From an uncultured Poribacteria bacterium (GTDB taxonomy: Bacteria; Poribacteria; WGA-4E; WGA-3G): DNA of 64,000 bases. The position numbers were made by a program, and so were the translations under genes. The stretch lies in NCBI GenBank assembly GCA_951813545.1, contig CATOTL010000001.1, positions 224,642 to 288,641 on the forward strand, given 5' to 3'. The notes under the pieces are model-generated. The model made no database searches. It was not told the origin of the DNA and saw only the letters and a program-made list of their open reading frames with translations. Positions 17,523-25,432 of the stretch are shown here, piece by piece. Position 1 is the stretch's first letter. Every line of letters begins with the position of its first letter.

Positions 17523-19220
17523 ATGGTATCTCGCACGCATTACCAATTAAAACAGCATCATAAATTTGAACAGGACGACCAAAAATATGTCGCGGACCTT
17601 GAAACAGGCGACATCGTTGAAATAAACGACGTAGAATGGGAGATCCTATCACGTTATGCGTCGCAGACGCGACATCAGATCGTAGAGGGACTGAAGGAGG
17701 AACACAAGTTAACCTCTATTTTTGACGGGATTGAACGTTTAGAACGACTTGGGCAGCAGGGTATCCTTCTAAGCCCGATAGTTGAAGCAGCGGAGTTAAT
17801 GACTTCAGACCGAAAGCCGAAGTTATTGGTTCCCTTCCATTTTACGAAAGAGAAATCCGCGTTAGACTACCTCACGAACGTGAACCGCTATCAGTTTCTG
17901 ACGCATCTCGCTGAGTTCGCCGAGTTGGAAACCTTAGCTTTCCCTGAGGAAAAGAAAGAAAACGTTCAGGACTTCGACAAGGTTCAGGTTCGGAACATAG
18001 AGGACTCAAAAAACAGTGCCTTAGTATCGCCTTGGTATGCACTTGATGGCTATGACGGCATCCTGCTCCTATCGCAATTCACAACAGACGATTTGCTATA
18101 CTATGGAGTGCCAGATGTCCCGATCGTCCACTGCATAGAAGGTGCGCAGCAGCTGCAACACGTGCTGCTGAAAACGCTGCTGACGCTCGGTGCATTCCAA
18201 AGTTCAAAAGATACACTCGTCGTCAAAGCCTCCTGGATGAAGGCGTGGCTCGCCGAATTGGGAGTGCCAGTCGAAAACGTGCAGGTAATCCCTGACGGTA
18301 TAGATGTCGTTGAACCGATCAACGATAAGGCATTAGCAAAGCAGCACACCGCCGCCATTTTTGACAAGCCGATGTTTACGAAGCAACCCGTCGTCGGACT
18401 GATCTCTGGATTTGAACCGAATCGTGGCGTGGCGTGGATTTCTGAATTCGCGCGCGCCAACCCGCACCTCGCGATTTTCGTCTATGATGCGATGTTAGTA
18501 GGGGTTAGGTCACCTAACCCCTACCATCCGCCGGAGAATGTCGTTATCTTCAGTGCCGATGATGACGAGACCCGTGCCATTTTACCCGTATTCTTTCAGG
18601 CACTCGACCTTGTGTGCTTCCCCGCAATGCCGGGCACCCCGCTCTCGGTTGTCTTAGAGGCGATGGCGTCCGGTGTCTCGTGTGTTGCGATGACGAAATA
18701 CGAGATACCCCCGGAAGTCGTAGGTGCTGGGATTGCTGTGGAGGCGGACTGGGATAACTTCGGAAACTTCCATGTCTCGATGGCGAAACTATCGGAGACA
18801 ATCAACAAATGGCTGCAGCCCTCCGATGCACGCGCCCAATGCGAAGATTTCGCGAAAGAAGTCGCTCAGCGATATACCCGCAAAAACGCTGCACAAACAC
18901 TCATCCACGTATTTGAAGAAGGCTTTCAACGAAGGACAAGCGATTTCCGGACAGCGCGCGCCCTGTTCCCACCGATCTTCTGTCGTCGGTATGAACCCGA
19001 CACAGGAACACTCAGGTCCAGTGTGTATCGGTTGGGAACGAACAGATATGATAGCCTTGAAGACGCTTTAGCAGAGGTATTAGCTGAAGGGCATACACCC
19101 GCTGAAGTTGCATCCGTTTTCAAGCATTTCCAGCGGAAGCACTCTACTCCCGTTTGCGAGATAACTCGTGCTGGAAATGGGTTTCCTGACAATAATAAGG
19201 AAACCAACCCCGCTGGGTGA
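17523..19220 (+). CDS. Second glycosyltransferase with N-terminal PqqD/RRE-like domain
   Basis: 565 residues. The N-terminal ~85 residues match a PqqD-type module (HKFEQDDQKYVADLETGDIVEIND, WEILSRYASQTRHQIVEGL, ERLGQQGILL; quoted in parts). The GT-B body resembles 15668-17383, but the acidic residue that opens the E-x7-E motif is missing (PGTPLSVVLEAMASGVSCV), so activity may differ. Nine residues (VGVRSPNPY) come from a palindromic repeat inserted in frame at 18498-18524. The last ~30 codons overlap the leader of the following peptide gene, and an earlier ancestral stop is possible. Intergenic DNA before it holds CAGCCATCGGCTGTCAG-type repeats. Confidence 0.75.
   Translation: MVSRTHYQLKQHHKFEQDDQKYVADLETGDIVEINDVEWEILSRYASQTRHQIVEGLKEEHKLTSIFDGIERLERLGQQGILLSPIVEAAELMTSDRKPKLLVPFHFTKEKSALDYLTNVNRYQFLTHLAEFAELETLAFPEEKKENVQDFDKVQVRNIEDSKNSALVSPWYALDGYDGILLLSQFTTDDLLYYGVPDVPIVHCIEGAQQLQHVLLKTLLTLGAFQSSKDTLVVKASWMKAWLAELGVPVENVQVIPDGIDVVEPINDKALAKQHTAAIFDKPMFTKQPVVGLISGFEPNRGVAWISEFARANPHLAIFVYDAMLVGVRSPNPYHPPENVVIFSADDDETRAILPVFFQALDLVCFPAMPGTPLSVVLEAMASGVSCVAMTKYEIPPEVVGAGIAVEADWDNFGNFHVSMAKLSETINKWLQPSDARAQCEDFAKEVAQRYTRKNAAQTLIHVFEEGFQRRTSDFRTARALFPPIFCRRYEPDTGTLRSSVYRLGTNRYDSLEDALAEVLAEGHTPAEVASVFKHFQRKHSTPVCEITRAGNGFPDNNKETNPAG
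18498..18524. repeat. REP-like palindrome inserted in frame in a coding sequence
   Basis: A perfect 27-bp palindrome (GTAGGGGTTAGG-TCA-CCTAACCCCTAC) inside the second glycosyltransferase. The same or very similar palindromes are intergenic at 25333-25360, 35863-35885, 37122-37143 and 37215-37236. Length is a multiple of three and no stop arises, so the frame survives. Confidence 0.8.
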
Positions 19221-19248
19221 GAGCACCGGCAGAAAGGAGAAAACATAG
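19125..19248 (+). ncRNA. Structured leader of peptide gene 1
   Basis: Helix CATTTCCAGC (19125-19134) with GCTGGAAATG (19170-19179) closes a junction with two small hairpins (GGAAG…ACTCC; CGAG-ATAA-CTCG). Then come a hairpin GGTTTCC…GGAAACC and a hairpin GCTGG…CCGGC running into AGAAAGGAG, the ribosome site. The same series with compensating changes precedes the peptide genes at 21190, 30498 and 33790. Candidate cis-regulatory RNA. Confidence 0.5.
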
Positions 19249-19503
19249 ATGAAAACTAACATTCGCGGTAAAATTACGCGATTCCTTGAATCCGAAGACG
19301 GACGCGTCAGTGCGAAGACACCCCTCGCACTGGGTGTCGCAACAGGCGGTCTCCTGTTGGCACATGCCATTGTCGGAACACCACAAGCAGAGGCAGGGTG
19401 GTGCAGACCTGATGTTGAGGATCCATGCCCTCCTGGTCGGGACTGTCTTGGTCCTTTCATTTTGGTTGACAATATAGTGTGGGGTACATGTATACCGCAT
19501 TAA
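19249..19503 (+). CDS. Cys-rich exported peptide 1 (candidate RiPP-like precursor)
   Basis: 84 residues. The conserved leader (N-x-R-x-KI-x-FL-x-SE, then GRVSAKTPLALGVATGG and LLLAHAIV) is followed by a signal-peptidase-like QAEA site, giving a ~35-residue core with four cysteines (WCRPD, DPCPPG, RDCLG, GTCIPH). Compared with the six-Cys members, cysteines 4 and 5 are both absent. Strong ribosome site AGAAAGGAGAAAACATAG. It directly follows the two RRE-like glycosyltransferases and is followed by a TolB-like propeller. Confidence 0.75.
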   Translation: MKTNIRGKITRFLESEDGRVSAKTPLALGVATGGLLLAHAIVGTPQAEAGWCRPDVEDPCPPGRDCLGPFILVDNIVWGTCIPH

Positions 19504-19677
19504 CATTGTCAAGAGAGGCTGCGGTGTAAACCGCCGCCGTCTCGTTGCCTTTTGAGCGTGTGGTGGCTTTTGCCGCCATACGCTCCTAAACACTTTACAT
19601 AATGATGGCTTTTGAATCATTGAGGACGGACGGGACGTGTGCGGTCGGACTGAAAAATGACGATAGGAGAAATAGGT

Positions 19678-20697
19678 ATGAGAGTGGTGTTTATTTTTTG
19701 TATAATCCTGTTGCTGGTGATGTTTTGGGGTGTATATGGGGTTTTAGCCGAAGCGCCGACAACGCCGAAAATCCTGTTTACCTCTGCACGTGATGGCAAT
19801 TACGAAATCTACATGATGAATCCGGATGGCTCCGAACAGGTGAACCTCACGCAGCATCCTGCGACTGATCTGGGTGCGGTGTGGTCTCCGACGGGTGAGC
19901 AGATACTTTTCGTCTCGGATCGCCAAGGCACACGGGTGCGTGATTTGTATTTGATGGACCCTGATGGGGCGAATGTCCAGCGCGTCTTCAAGCGAAAAAT
20001 AAGGGCTTGGAGAGGAGATGCGACGTGGTCTCCCGATGGCAAACAGTTTGCTTACTGGTTAGCGGACTGGGATCGTCTCAAGTTCGGTCTCTATCTTGGG
20101 ACGTTTGCCGAAGAAGATGCCGAACGCATCGGGAATTATAGTTCCCCGGCGTGGTCTCCTGATGGTTCAGAAATCGCCTGCTCTATAAGTCACGAACAAG
20201 AGGCTCGACTGACATTTATCAACGTTCGCACACGAGCGGTGGAACAACCGCTACCCAAGAAAGCACTCCGCTGGCAATTCGGTCCGTCCTGGTCTGCTGC
20301 GGGAGACAGACTTGCGATTTCTGGGAACAAGCATCTGTTGCCGGTGATCTTGGAGAGGGAGCTGCACAACGCATGGGCCGATAAACTGAGTATCTACATT
20401 GTCAACCGCGACGGCACGGGTCTCCGTCAACTTGTTGAGGAAGCCGGTCCCCGTGCAGTTTCTCCTGTATTATCGCCAGACGGCTCGGAAGTGCTTTATA
20501 CACAAGAGATCAACGGACAGATCCAAATCTTCAAGATTGATGTGAACACCGGGCTTCGGACGCAGTTGACGCATGTTGGCGGTCCTTTTCGTCAAGCGAA
20601 TGCTGGCGGGGATTGGTTTGATCCGGCGTATGCCTTGCCGGTGTCGCCCCAACCGGCGTTGCTAACAACTACTTGGGGGCAACTGAAAAAGAAATAG
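19678..20697 (+). CDS. Exported TolB-like (PD40) beta-propeller 1
   Basis: 339 residues from ATG 19678 (MRVVFIFCIILLLVMFWG signal), with AGGAG upstream. At least five propeller blades carry the WSPDG / WSPTG motif and the IYMMNPDG / LYLMDPDG hairpin typical of WD40-like PD40 repeats as in TolB. Probably periplasmic or surface, binding a protein or peptide partner. It is the most diverged of the five propellers in this locus and lacks their common EGFLSVSPSAEKQTTLW tail. Confidence 0.8.
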   Translation: MRVVFIFCIILLLVMFWGVYGVLAEAPTTPKILFTSARDGNYEIYMMNPDGSEQVNLTQHPATDLGAVWSPTGEQILFVSDRQGTRVRDLYLMDPDGANVQRVFKRKIRAWRGDATWSPDGKQFAYWLADWDRLKFGLYLGTFAEEDAERIGNYSSPAWSPDGSEIACSISHEQEARLTFINVRTRAVEQPLPKKALRWQFGPSWSAAGDRLAISGNKHLLPVILERELHNAWADKLSIYIVNRDGTGLRQLVEEAGPRAVSPVLSPDGSEVLYTQEINGQIQIFKIDVNTGLRTQLTHVGGPFRQANAGGDWFDPAYALPVSPQPALLTTTWGQLKKK

Positions 20698-20743
20698 GTT
20701 CGGCACCGCAGTTAGGAAATAGTTATGGCGCATAAGGTTGTTG

Positions 20744-20788
20744 GAGAAGCAGACAACCCTCTGGAGCAAACTCAAGCAAACTGACAAG
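20744..20788 (+). pseudogene. Scar: last codons of a deleted propeller gene
   Basis: Encodes EKQTTLWSKLKQT, the exact tail found at the end of the propeller at 21618-22631. Nothing upstream of it is propeller-like. It marks a deletion of a former peptide/propeller unit by recombination between repeats. Confidence 0.65.
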
Positions 20789-20849
20789 TAAAGGCACCTT
20801 GCCAATGACAGTAGATTCATGAACAGAAGCCAATATCTTTTAACAAATA

Positions 20850-20990
20850 TATAGTAAAACCCGAAAATAAGAGAGCACTTTGGAAAACACAAAACACCTC
20901 ACCACCGCTGGCGAGGGGGTTTTTGCTTGGGTGTTTCCGCTAGTATCCTCGCCTCTTTGGAGTGTCTAATTAATTCTAAACTTTACTATA
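20850..20990. mobile_element. TATAGTAAA MITE, copy 3
   Basis: TATAGTAAAA…TTTACTATA, nearly identical to 13709-13849 including the altered central hairpin. It sits immediately before a fragment of the glycosyltransferase 3' end. Confidence 0.7.
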
Positions 20991-21189
20991 AATACCTTGA
21001 AACCGATTTGGCAGAGGTATTAGCTGAAGGGCATACACCCGCTGAAGTTGCATCCGTTTTCAAGCATTTCCAGCGGAAGCACTTTACTCCGACTTGCGAG
21101 ATAACTCGTGCTGGAAATGGGTTTCCCACGAATAACGAGGAAACCAACCCCGCTGGAAAAGGGCACCAGCAGAAAGGAGAAACCTATAG
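20991..21189 (+). ncRNA. Duplicated glycosyltransferase 3' end plus structured leader of peptide gene 2
   Basis: 21003-21140 repeats the end of the second glycosyltransferase (LAEVLAEGHTPAEVASVF…) with few changes, showing a segmental duplication that started inside that gene. The same bases form the leader fold described at 19125: CATTTCCAGC/GCTGGAAATG, GGTTTCC/GGAAACC, and here GCTGG/CCAGC, which restores full pairing relative to copy 1. Confidence 0.5.
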
Positions 21190-21486
21190 ATGAAGAAAAA
21201 CATACGCAGTAAAATTAGTGGCTTCCTCACATCCGAAGAGGGACGTGTCAGCACCAAAGCACCCCTCGCACTTGGGGTCGCAACGGGGAGTGTGTTGTTA
21301 GCACAAGCGATGGTCCCATCCCCAGCTCAGGCTGAGATAGTCTGGGATTTCAGTAACGTTACATGTTTATGGAACTGGCAATGCGATGACGATGCCGGTG
21401 AGGTCTGTGCATTTTGGGATTTTACACATCAGCCAGGCCCAACTATAGAAGTGCATTCCGCTTGCATCATCCCACCGGATGATTGA
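21190..21486 (+). CDS. Cys-rich exported peptide 2
   Basis: 98 residues, the longest member. Leader NIRSKISGFLTSEEGRVSTK, APLALGVATGSVLLAQAMV, cleavage expected after AQA. The core has four cysteines (TCLW, QCDDD, VCAFW, SACII) with an acidic, Trp-rich composition; positions equivalent to Cys4 and Cys5 are lost. Ribosome site AGAAAGGAG. A strong hairpin follows the stop (21507-21540), then a propeller gene. Confidence 0.75.
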   Translation: MKKNIRSKISGFLTSEEGRVSTKAPLALGVATGSVLLAQAMVPSPAQAEIVWDFSNVTCLWNWQCDDDAGEVCAFWDFTHQPGPTIEVHSACIIPPDD

Positions 21487-21506
21487 TACCAGTGATTCAT
21501 CCATTT

Positions 21507-21540
21507 CGGTCAGTCCCGATTTTTTGAGCGGGACTGACCG
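21507..21540 (+). terminator. Strong hairpin between peptide 2 and propeller 2
   Basis: CGGTCAGTCCCG … CGGGACTGACCG, 12 perfect base pairs with a 10-base loop. There is no clear U-run after it, so it may be an mRNA-stabilising or partial-termination element that raises peptide over propeller expression. Confidence 0.55.
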
Positions 21541-21617
21541 ACAGCAAATCGTGCAGAAAATCTGTGGAACTCGTTTCTTTCACTTTTTATTAACTGAGAT
21601 AGGAGGGATTTGTTAAT

Positions 21618-22631
21618 ATGAAACGCACCCGCACTTATGTGGTGTTAGGAGTAGCGTTCTTGCTAAATAGCAGTCTGTTCGTCAGTAACGGTTGGGCGAT
21701 TGAAAGGGATGTCCTCTCTTTTGTTACGAGAAAAGACAGGGGACGTTCTATCCAACTCATAAATACCCAAGGCGAATTCCTTCAAACACTGATGGTAGAA
21801 GGACCTATAGCCCACTTCACTTGGTCCCCTGACGGACGCTCGATTGCCTACAGTTCCAATCGCAATGGGGATCCTGATATTTATGTAATGGATGTAAAAA
21901 CGGATACACATCGGCGGTTAACCTTTGATGATGGGAGGGATTGGTGGCCCTCGTGGTCGCCGAATGGGAAATGGATCGCATTCGCCTCAAATCGCGCAGG
22001 GGAGATAGACCTCTACAGAATGGATGCGAATGGAGAAAACGTCAAGCGGCTGACGAACCAAGGCGACTGCAAAGAACCTGCCTGGTCCCCGGACAGTCAA
22101 CGGATCGCCTTTATTTCAAAATCTGCTCTTTTTGTGATGACTGCTGAGGGAAAAGGGGTGCGGCGGCTCGCAGATACATTTTCTACCGGATGCGCGTGGT
22201 CCCCTGACGGTAAAGAGATTGCTTTTGTTCCACGAGGAGATGCTGTCGGAGGGAAGGCTCTTTTTAGTATTAACAGAGATGGCAAAAACATGCGGCAACT
22301 TACCCAGTTGTATAAAGGACTCGTAGCAATCTTTGAACCTACATGGTCGCCGAGTGGAAAATGGATCGCCTATCTTTTAGTTCAACCACCAGAAAAACTC
22401 CTTGAGGGGCAAGTGGTTCTGGCAGAAGAGTTTTTTGCTAACTCAGTCATTTGTATCGCGAATACAGCAGACCGTGGCGGTGGAGAACCAATTGAAGCCA
22501 CGAGAAGATTGGTAGCTAGTCTTAAGTGGGCACCGGAGGGATTTCTCTCAGTATCACCGAGCGCGGAGAAGCAGACAACCCTCTGGAGCAAACTCAAGCA
22601 ATCTGAAAAGTATAGTAAAACCAAAAAATAA
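21618..22631 (+). CDS. Exported TolB-like (PD40) beta-propeller 2
   Basis: 337 residues, signal peptide MKRTRTYVVLGVAFLL…NGWA. Six blades with WSPDG/WSPNG and DIYVMDV / DLYRMDANG hairpins. C-terminal tail EGFLSVSPSAEKQTTLWSK is shared with propellers 4 and 5. The last six codons (YSKTKK) and the stop are supplied by a MITE that begins at 22611, so the native C-terminus was replaced. Confidence 0.82.
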   Translation: MKRTRTYVVLGVAFLLNSSLFVSNGWAIERDVLSFVTRKDRGRSIQLINTQGEFLQTLMVEGPIAHFTWSPDGRSIAYSSNRNGDPDIYVMDVKTDTHRRLTFDDGRDWWPSWSPNGKWIAFASNRAGEIDLYRMDANGENVKRLTNQGDCKEPAWSPDSQRIAFISKSALFVMTAEGKGVRRLADTFSTGCAWSPDGKEIAFVPRGDAVGGKALFSINRDGKNMRQLTQLYKGLVAIFEPTWSPSGKWIAYLLVQPPEKLLEGQVVLAEEFFANSVICIANTADRGGGEPIEATRRLVASLKWAPEGFLSVSPSAEKQTTLWSKLKQSEKYSKTKK

Positions 22632-22727
22632 GTTACATTTTAGAGAACGACAAACCTTTCCTTCGCTGGCGGGGTTTGGAACCCCGCCTTTTATAGGTGT
22701 ATCGTTAAATTGTAGGTTTTGTTTATA
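22611..22727. mobile_element. TATAGTAAA MITE, copy 4 (degenerate), overlapping a gene end
   Basis: Begins TATAGTAAAACC inside propeller 2, has the central hairpin GGCGGGG-TTTGGAA-CCCCGCC and a degraded right end GGTTTTGTTTATA. It provides the stop codon of the upstream gene and lies 17 bases before the methyltransferase start. Confidence 0.6.
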
Positions 22728-22743
22728 AATGGAAGACATCTCA

Positions 22744-23640
22744 ATGCTATACACCGATTTTGAAAAAACACTCGAATCACGCCTTGAAACCCGTGCGGAC
22801 CTGTATCCACACGCATCAGAATACCATCGCGTCCGACTTGAGCAAACGATTCACCATCTGTTGAACTCCATCTTGGCACAGACAGATGCCCTTATGCAAC
22901 AACCTGATGGGAGTTGGACACACACCGAAGAGATTGTCAGCGATATTCTCTACTGTGGGGAGATGGATGTAGACCAGCTCTTCGCACTCGAAATTCCGAA
23001 CGAATTGACGGCGGATAGAGATTTTGAGGCAATCAAAACAAAACTCTACGAAACGAAGTATTATCCTATCGGTGAACACCTGAATTATATCTCATTTCCG
23101 CCGGCTCTGGAACGGAAGGCGTTCATTGAGAAGCACTTCAGCCGTTTCAAAGAGAAATCGCATTTCTGCGATCTCGGTTTCGGTCCCGGCGTGCTAACGG
23201 CGTTTATTTTGGAGCAGGACACTTCGTGGCGTGTGGAGGGTGTTGATATTAGCAGGGACTGCCTTCACCACGCCCAGAGGCTTCTGGAGAAAAAGAAGGT
23301 TTTGGCAAGGAGCGAATTGTCAGTTGCCGATGTCCGTAGTTTACCCTATCCTGACGACACCTTTGATGTCGTTATCGCCGTTGAAGTGCTTGAGCATATC
23401 CCAGACCCTGAAGCCGGTTTAGCCGAAGCGATGCGCGTGCTGAAACCCGGCGGATACGCGATGACCGCACTCCCGGTGCAACTCCCAATGTTAATGCATC
23501 TCTACGACTTTGATACGCCCGACGAAGTCTTAGCACTCTATGAAAAAGTCGGGCTTCAGGTCATTGACTTTGAAACGAAGGAGTTCCAGCGTCAAGCGGG
23601 TCCCTTCATGGATACGTTCGCGTTGAGCGTCAATCCTTAA
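22744..23640 (+). CDS. Class I SAM-dependent methyltransferase
   Basis: 298 residues from ATG 22744 (an in-frame ATG at 22729 is possible; I prefer 22744 because GGAAG lies about 10 bases upstream). About 130 helical residues, then a Rossmann methyltransferase: motif I FCDLGFGPG, acidic VEGVDIS, VADVRSLPYPDDTFD and VIAVEVLEHIPDP, RVLKPGGY. The substrate is not evident. Its place between peptide/propeller units makes peptide methylation possible but unproven. Confidence 0.8.
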   Translation: MLYTDFEKTLESRLETRADLYPHASEYHRVRLEQTIHHLLNSILAQTDALMQQPDGSWTHTEEIVSDILYCGEMDVDQLFALEIPNELTADRDFEAIKTKLYETKYYPIGEHLNYISFPPALERKAFIEKHFSRFKEKSHFCDLGFGPGVLTAFILEQDTSWRVEGVDISRDCLHHAQRLLEKKKVLARSELSVADVRSLPYPDDTFDVVIAVEVLEHIPDPEAGLAEAMRVLKPGGYAMTALPVQLPMLMHLYDFDTPDEVLALYEKVGLQVIDFETKEFQRQAGPFMDTFALSVNP

Positions 23641-23893
23641 AAAACGTGAGTTCGATTAATTTCAAGAAATCCCTATTTTTCTGCGAGTTTGACACAGGTA
23701 CCCAACGCCCAAAAAAGGGACCAAAGACACTAAAAACGCAGCCCCAGCGGGGCGATATGTTTATAGATACATTATACACCCGAAGACCTAAGCCCCAGCG
23801 GGGCGGCATCTGTAAGAGCATCTGAAAAGAATCTTCAGATATTTCTATCAATGCCAATCGATTACAAGAGAGCTCTTAACAGCATCCAACGTT
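23641..23893. other. Intergenic region with AGCCCCAGCGGGGCG repeats
   Basis: Two copies of a CCCCAGCGGGG hairpin unit (around 23740 and 23793) separated by an AT-rich stretch. No gene seen. Confidence 0.5.
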
Positions 23894-24010
23894 TATAGTA
23901 AAATCCAAAAATATGTGGACGGTTGTTCGGTGAACGAACCTCCACAGCCGCTGGCGAGGATTGTATCCTCGCCTCCCCGCGGTGTCCAAGTAATTGTGGA
24001 TTTTACCATA
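23894..24010. mobile_element. TATAGTAAA MITE, copy 5
   Basis: TATAGTAAAATCC … GGATTTTACCATA with central hairpin GGCGAGGATTG-TATCCTCGCC. The internal arms differ from copies 1-3, so this is an older branch of the family. Confidence 0.65.
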
Positions 24011-24039
24011 GTATATCAACGAAAGGTTTTTATTATACG

Positions 24040-25176
24040 ATGTCGGTTTACGAATACTTTCTTATCTTTTTAGCACTTATTTTCTGCGGTTATGCCAGTT
24101 ATACTGACCTGAAAACGCAGAAAATCCGCAACGTCTGTTCGCTCGGACTCCTTTACGGTGGGACGCTGAGCCAACTGATGGCGTGGTATCTCGGCACAAC
24201 AACGCCGCTCTACATCTTAGCACTTTTCTTCGGGAGCGGACTCATCGCCTTTGCGTTCTATTGGTTCGGTATCTTCTCACCCGGAGATTCCAAACTCTTT
24301 TGGGGACTGTGCCTCATTTTCCCGCTATCACTTTTCAGCAACCTGAGCGGAACGTTAAGTTTTCCGCCGTTGATACTCACGCTGAATATCATCATTCCGT
24401 ATTCAGTCGGCGTGTTTGGGTATCTGATTTTTAAGTTTGTGTTGATGCCAAACAAACTGGCACTCCTTCAAGCGTTCTTTACCGCAAACTTCCAGAAAAC
24501 AGCACTCCTCGAAAAACTTTTCAACCTGCTCTTCTTCATCGGTATCGGGACCGCCCTGACATTTCTTTTTCAATGGATCGGGTGGCAGCCCGATCAGGTG
24601 CTGCGTCTGATTCTGGTTTTGGGGGCGTTCGCCTTAGTTCAGAAGTTGCTCTCGCCGATCCCGAAAACGCCGGTCTATTACGCGATTGTTGGGTTCGCGT
24701 GTGTATGGCTCTCGGTGCAGTCGGCACCCTCTGTGCCGGCACTGCTCTCCGGTTTCGCCCTTTTCTTAGGACTCTATCTCGTCGTTTTTGTTATTGCCAA
24801 GCAGTTGGTGCTCGGTTTAGCAAGTATAATGTTCGACAATCCCGTTGACGTGAATGGGCTACAGGTCGGTATGATTCCCGCCGAGCAGATTATTCGGGTG
24901 CCGCAACCAGACGGCTCTGTCCGCTATGAAAGAAAGCAGGTCGGATTTTCAAGCGGTTGGGACGACAACGTTATTGTTTCACCGGATCCAGCAGGGCTTG
25001 ACGCAGAGGAGATCGCACAATTACAGCACCTTGCGGCACGCGGTGCACTTGCGGAATTTGAGAATCAGATAAGGATTCAACCCTCTATCCGCTTCGCACC
25101 GGTGATCGCTATCGGGGCACTTCTCACGGTTCTCTGTCAAGGACCCTTCTATCTGAAGTTGATGCAGCTATTTTAA
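24040..25176 (+). CDS. A24-type (prepilin/preflagellin) membrane aspartyl peptidase
   Basis: 378 residues from ATG 24040; upstream codons in the same frame belong to a MITE. Eight or so hydrophobic helices. The two catalytic aspartates of the GxGD family are recognisable: D23 in YTDLKTQKI and D83 in SPGDSKLF. The C-terminal half is longer than in TadV/FlaK-type enzymes and has a soluble loop (residues ~265-340) before a last helix. A24 enzymes remove positively charged leader peptides. No pilin genes are nearby, while peptides with a basic leader plus hydrophobic stretch are, so they are possible substrates. Confidence 0.72.
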   Translation: MSVYEYFLIFLALIFCGYASYTDLKTQKIRNVCSLGLLYGGTLSQLMAWYLGTTTPLYILALFFGSGLIAFAFYWFGIFSPGDSKLFWGLCLIFPLSLFSNLSGTLSFPPLILTLNIIIPYSVGVFGYLIFKFVLMPNKLALLQAFFTANFQKTALLEKLFNLLFFIGIGTALTFLFQWIGWQPDQVLRLILVLGAFALVQKLLSPIPKTPVYYAIVGFACVWLSVQSAPSVPALLSGFALFLGLYLVVFVIAKQLVLGLASIMFDNPVDVNGLQVGMIPAEQIIRVPQPDGSVRYERKQVGFSSGWDDNVIVSPDPAGLDAEEIAQLQHLAARGALAEFENQIRIQPSIRFAPVIAIGALLTVLCQGPFYLKLMQLF

Positions 25177-25432
25177 GAGTTATCAGTTGTCAGTACGATT
25201 TTTCTGCGAAAAATCTTTCAGTTATCAGTGGTTATCAGTTATCAGTTATCGGTTATCAGTTAAAGAGGTTTGTTCCGGTATTCCGTCAACCTATAGACTT
25301 CACCAGAAACCTTGACACCCCAAGACATCTCTGTAAGGGCGAGGTCACCTCGCCCCTACAACTGACAACTGACAACCGACAACTATTCCACGAAAGGATT
25401 ACAAATCAACAGATTTTGATTTAATTTATTTT
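25177..25432. repeat. Heptad intergenic repeats (CAGTTAT-type) and REP palindrome
   Basis: 25180-25262 is built of TTATCAG/CAGTTAT units, with inverse copies (ACTGACAACTGACAACCG) at 25360-25383. A palindrome of the GTAAGGGCGAGG-TCA-CCTCGCCCCTAC type lies between (25333-25360). The same heptad repeats occur at 35710-35800. Confidence 0.65.

Noticed and set aside
19125..19248. Assignment of the peptide leader RNA to a known riboswitch (cobalamin, GEMM, THF, TPP, SAM)
   Set aside because: Compared from memory, none of their conserved cores is present; left as an unassigned structured leader.
23923..24039. Upstream extension of the A24 peptidase gene
   Set aside because: The extra 39 codons come from a MITE, and the true N-terminal helix starts at ATG 24040.
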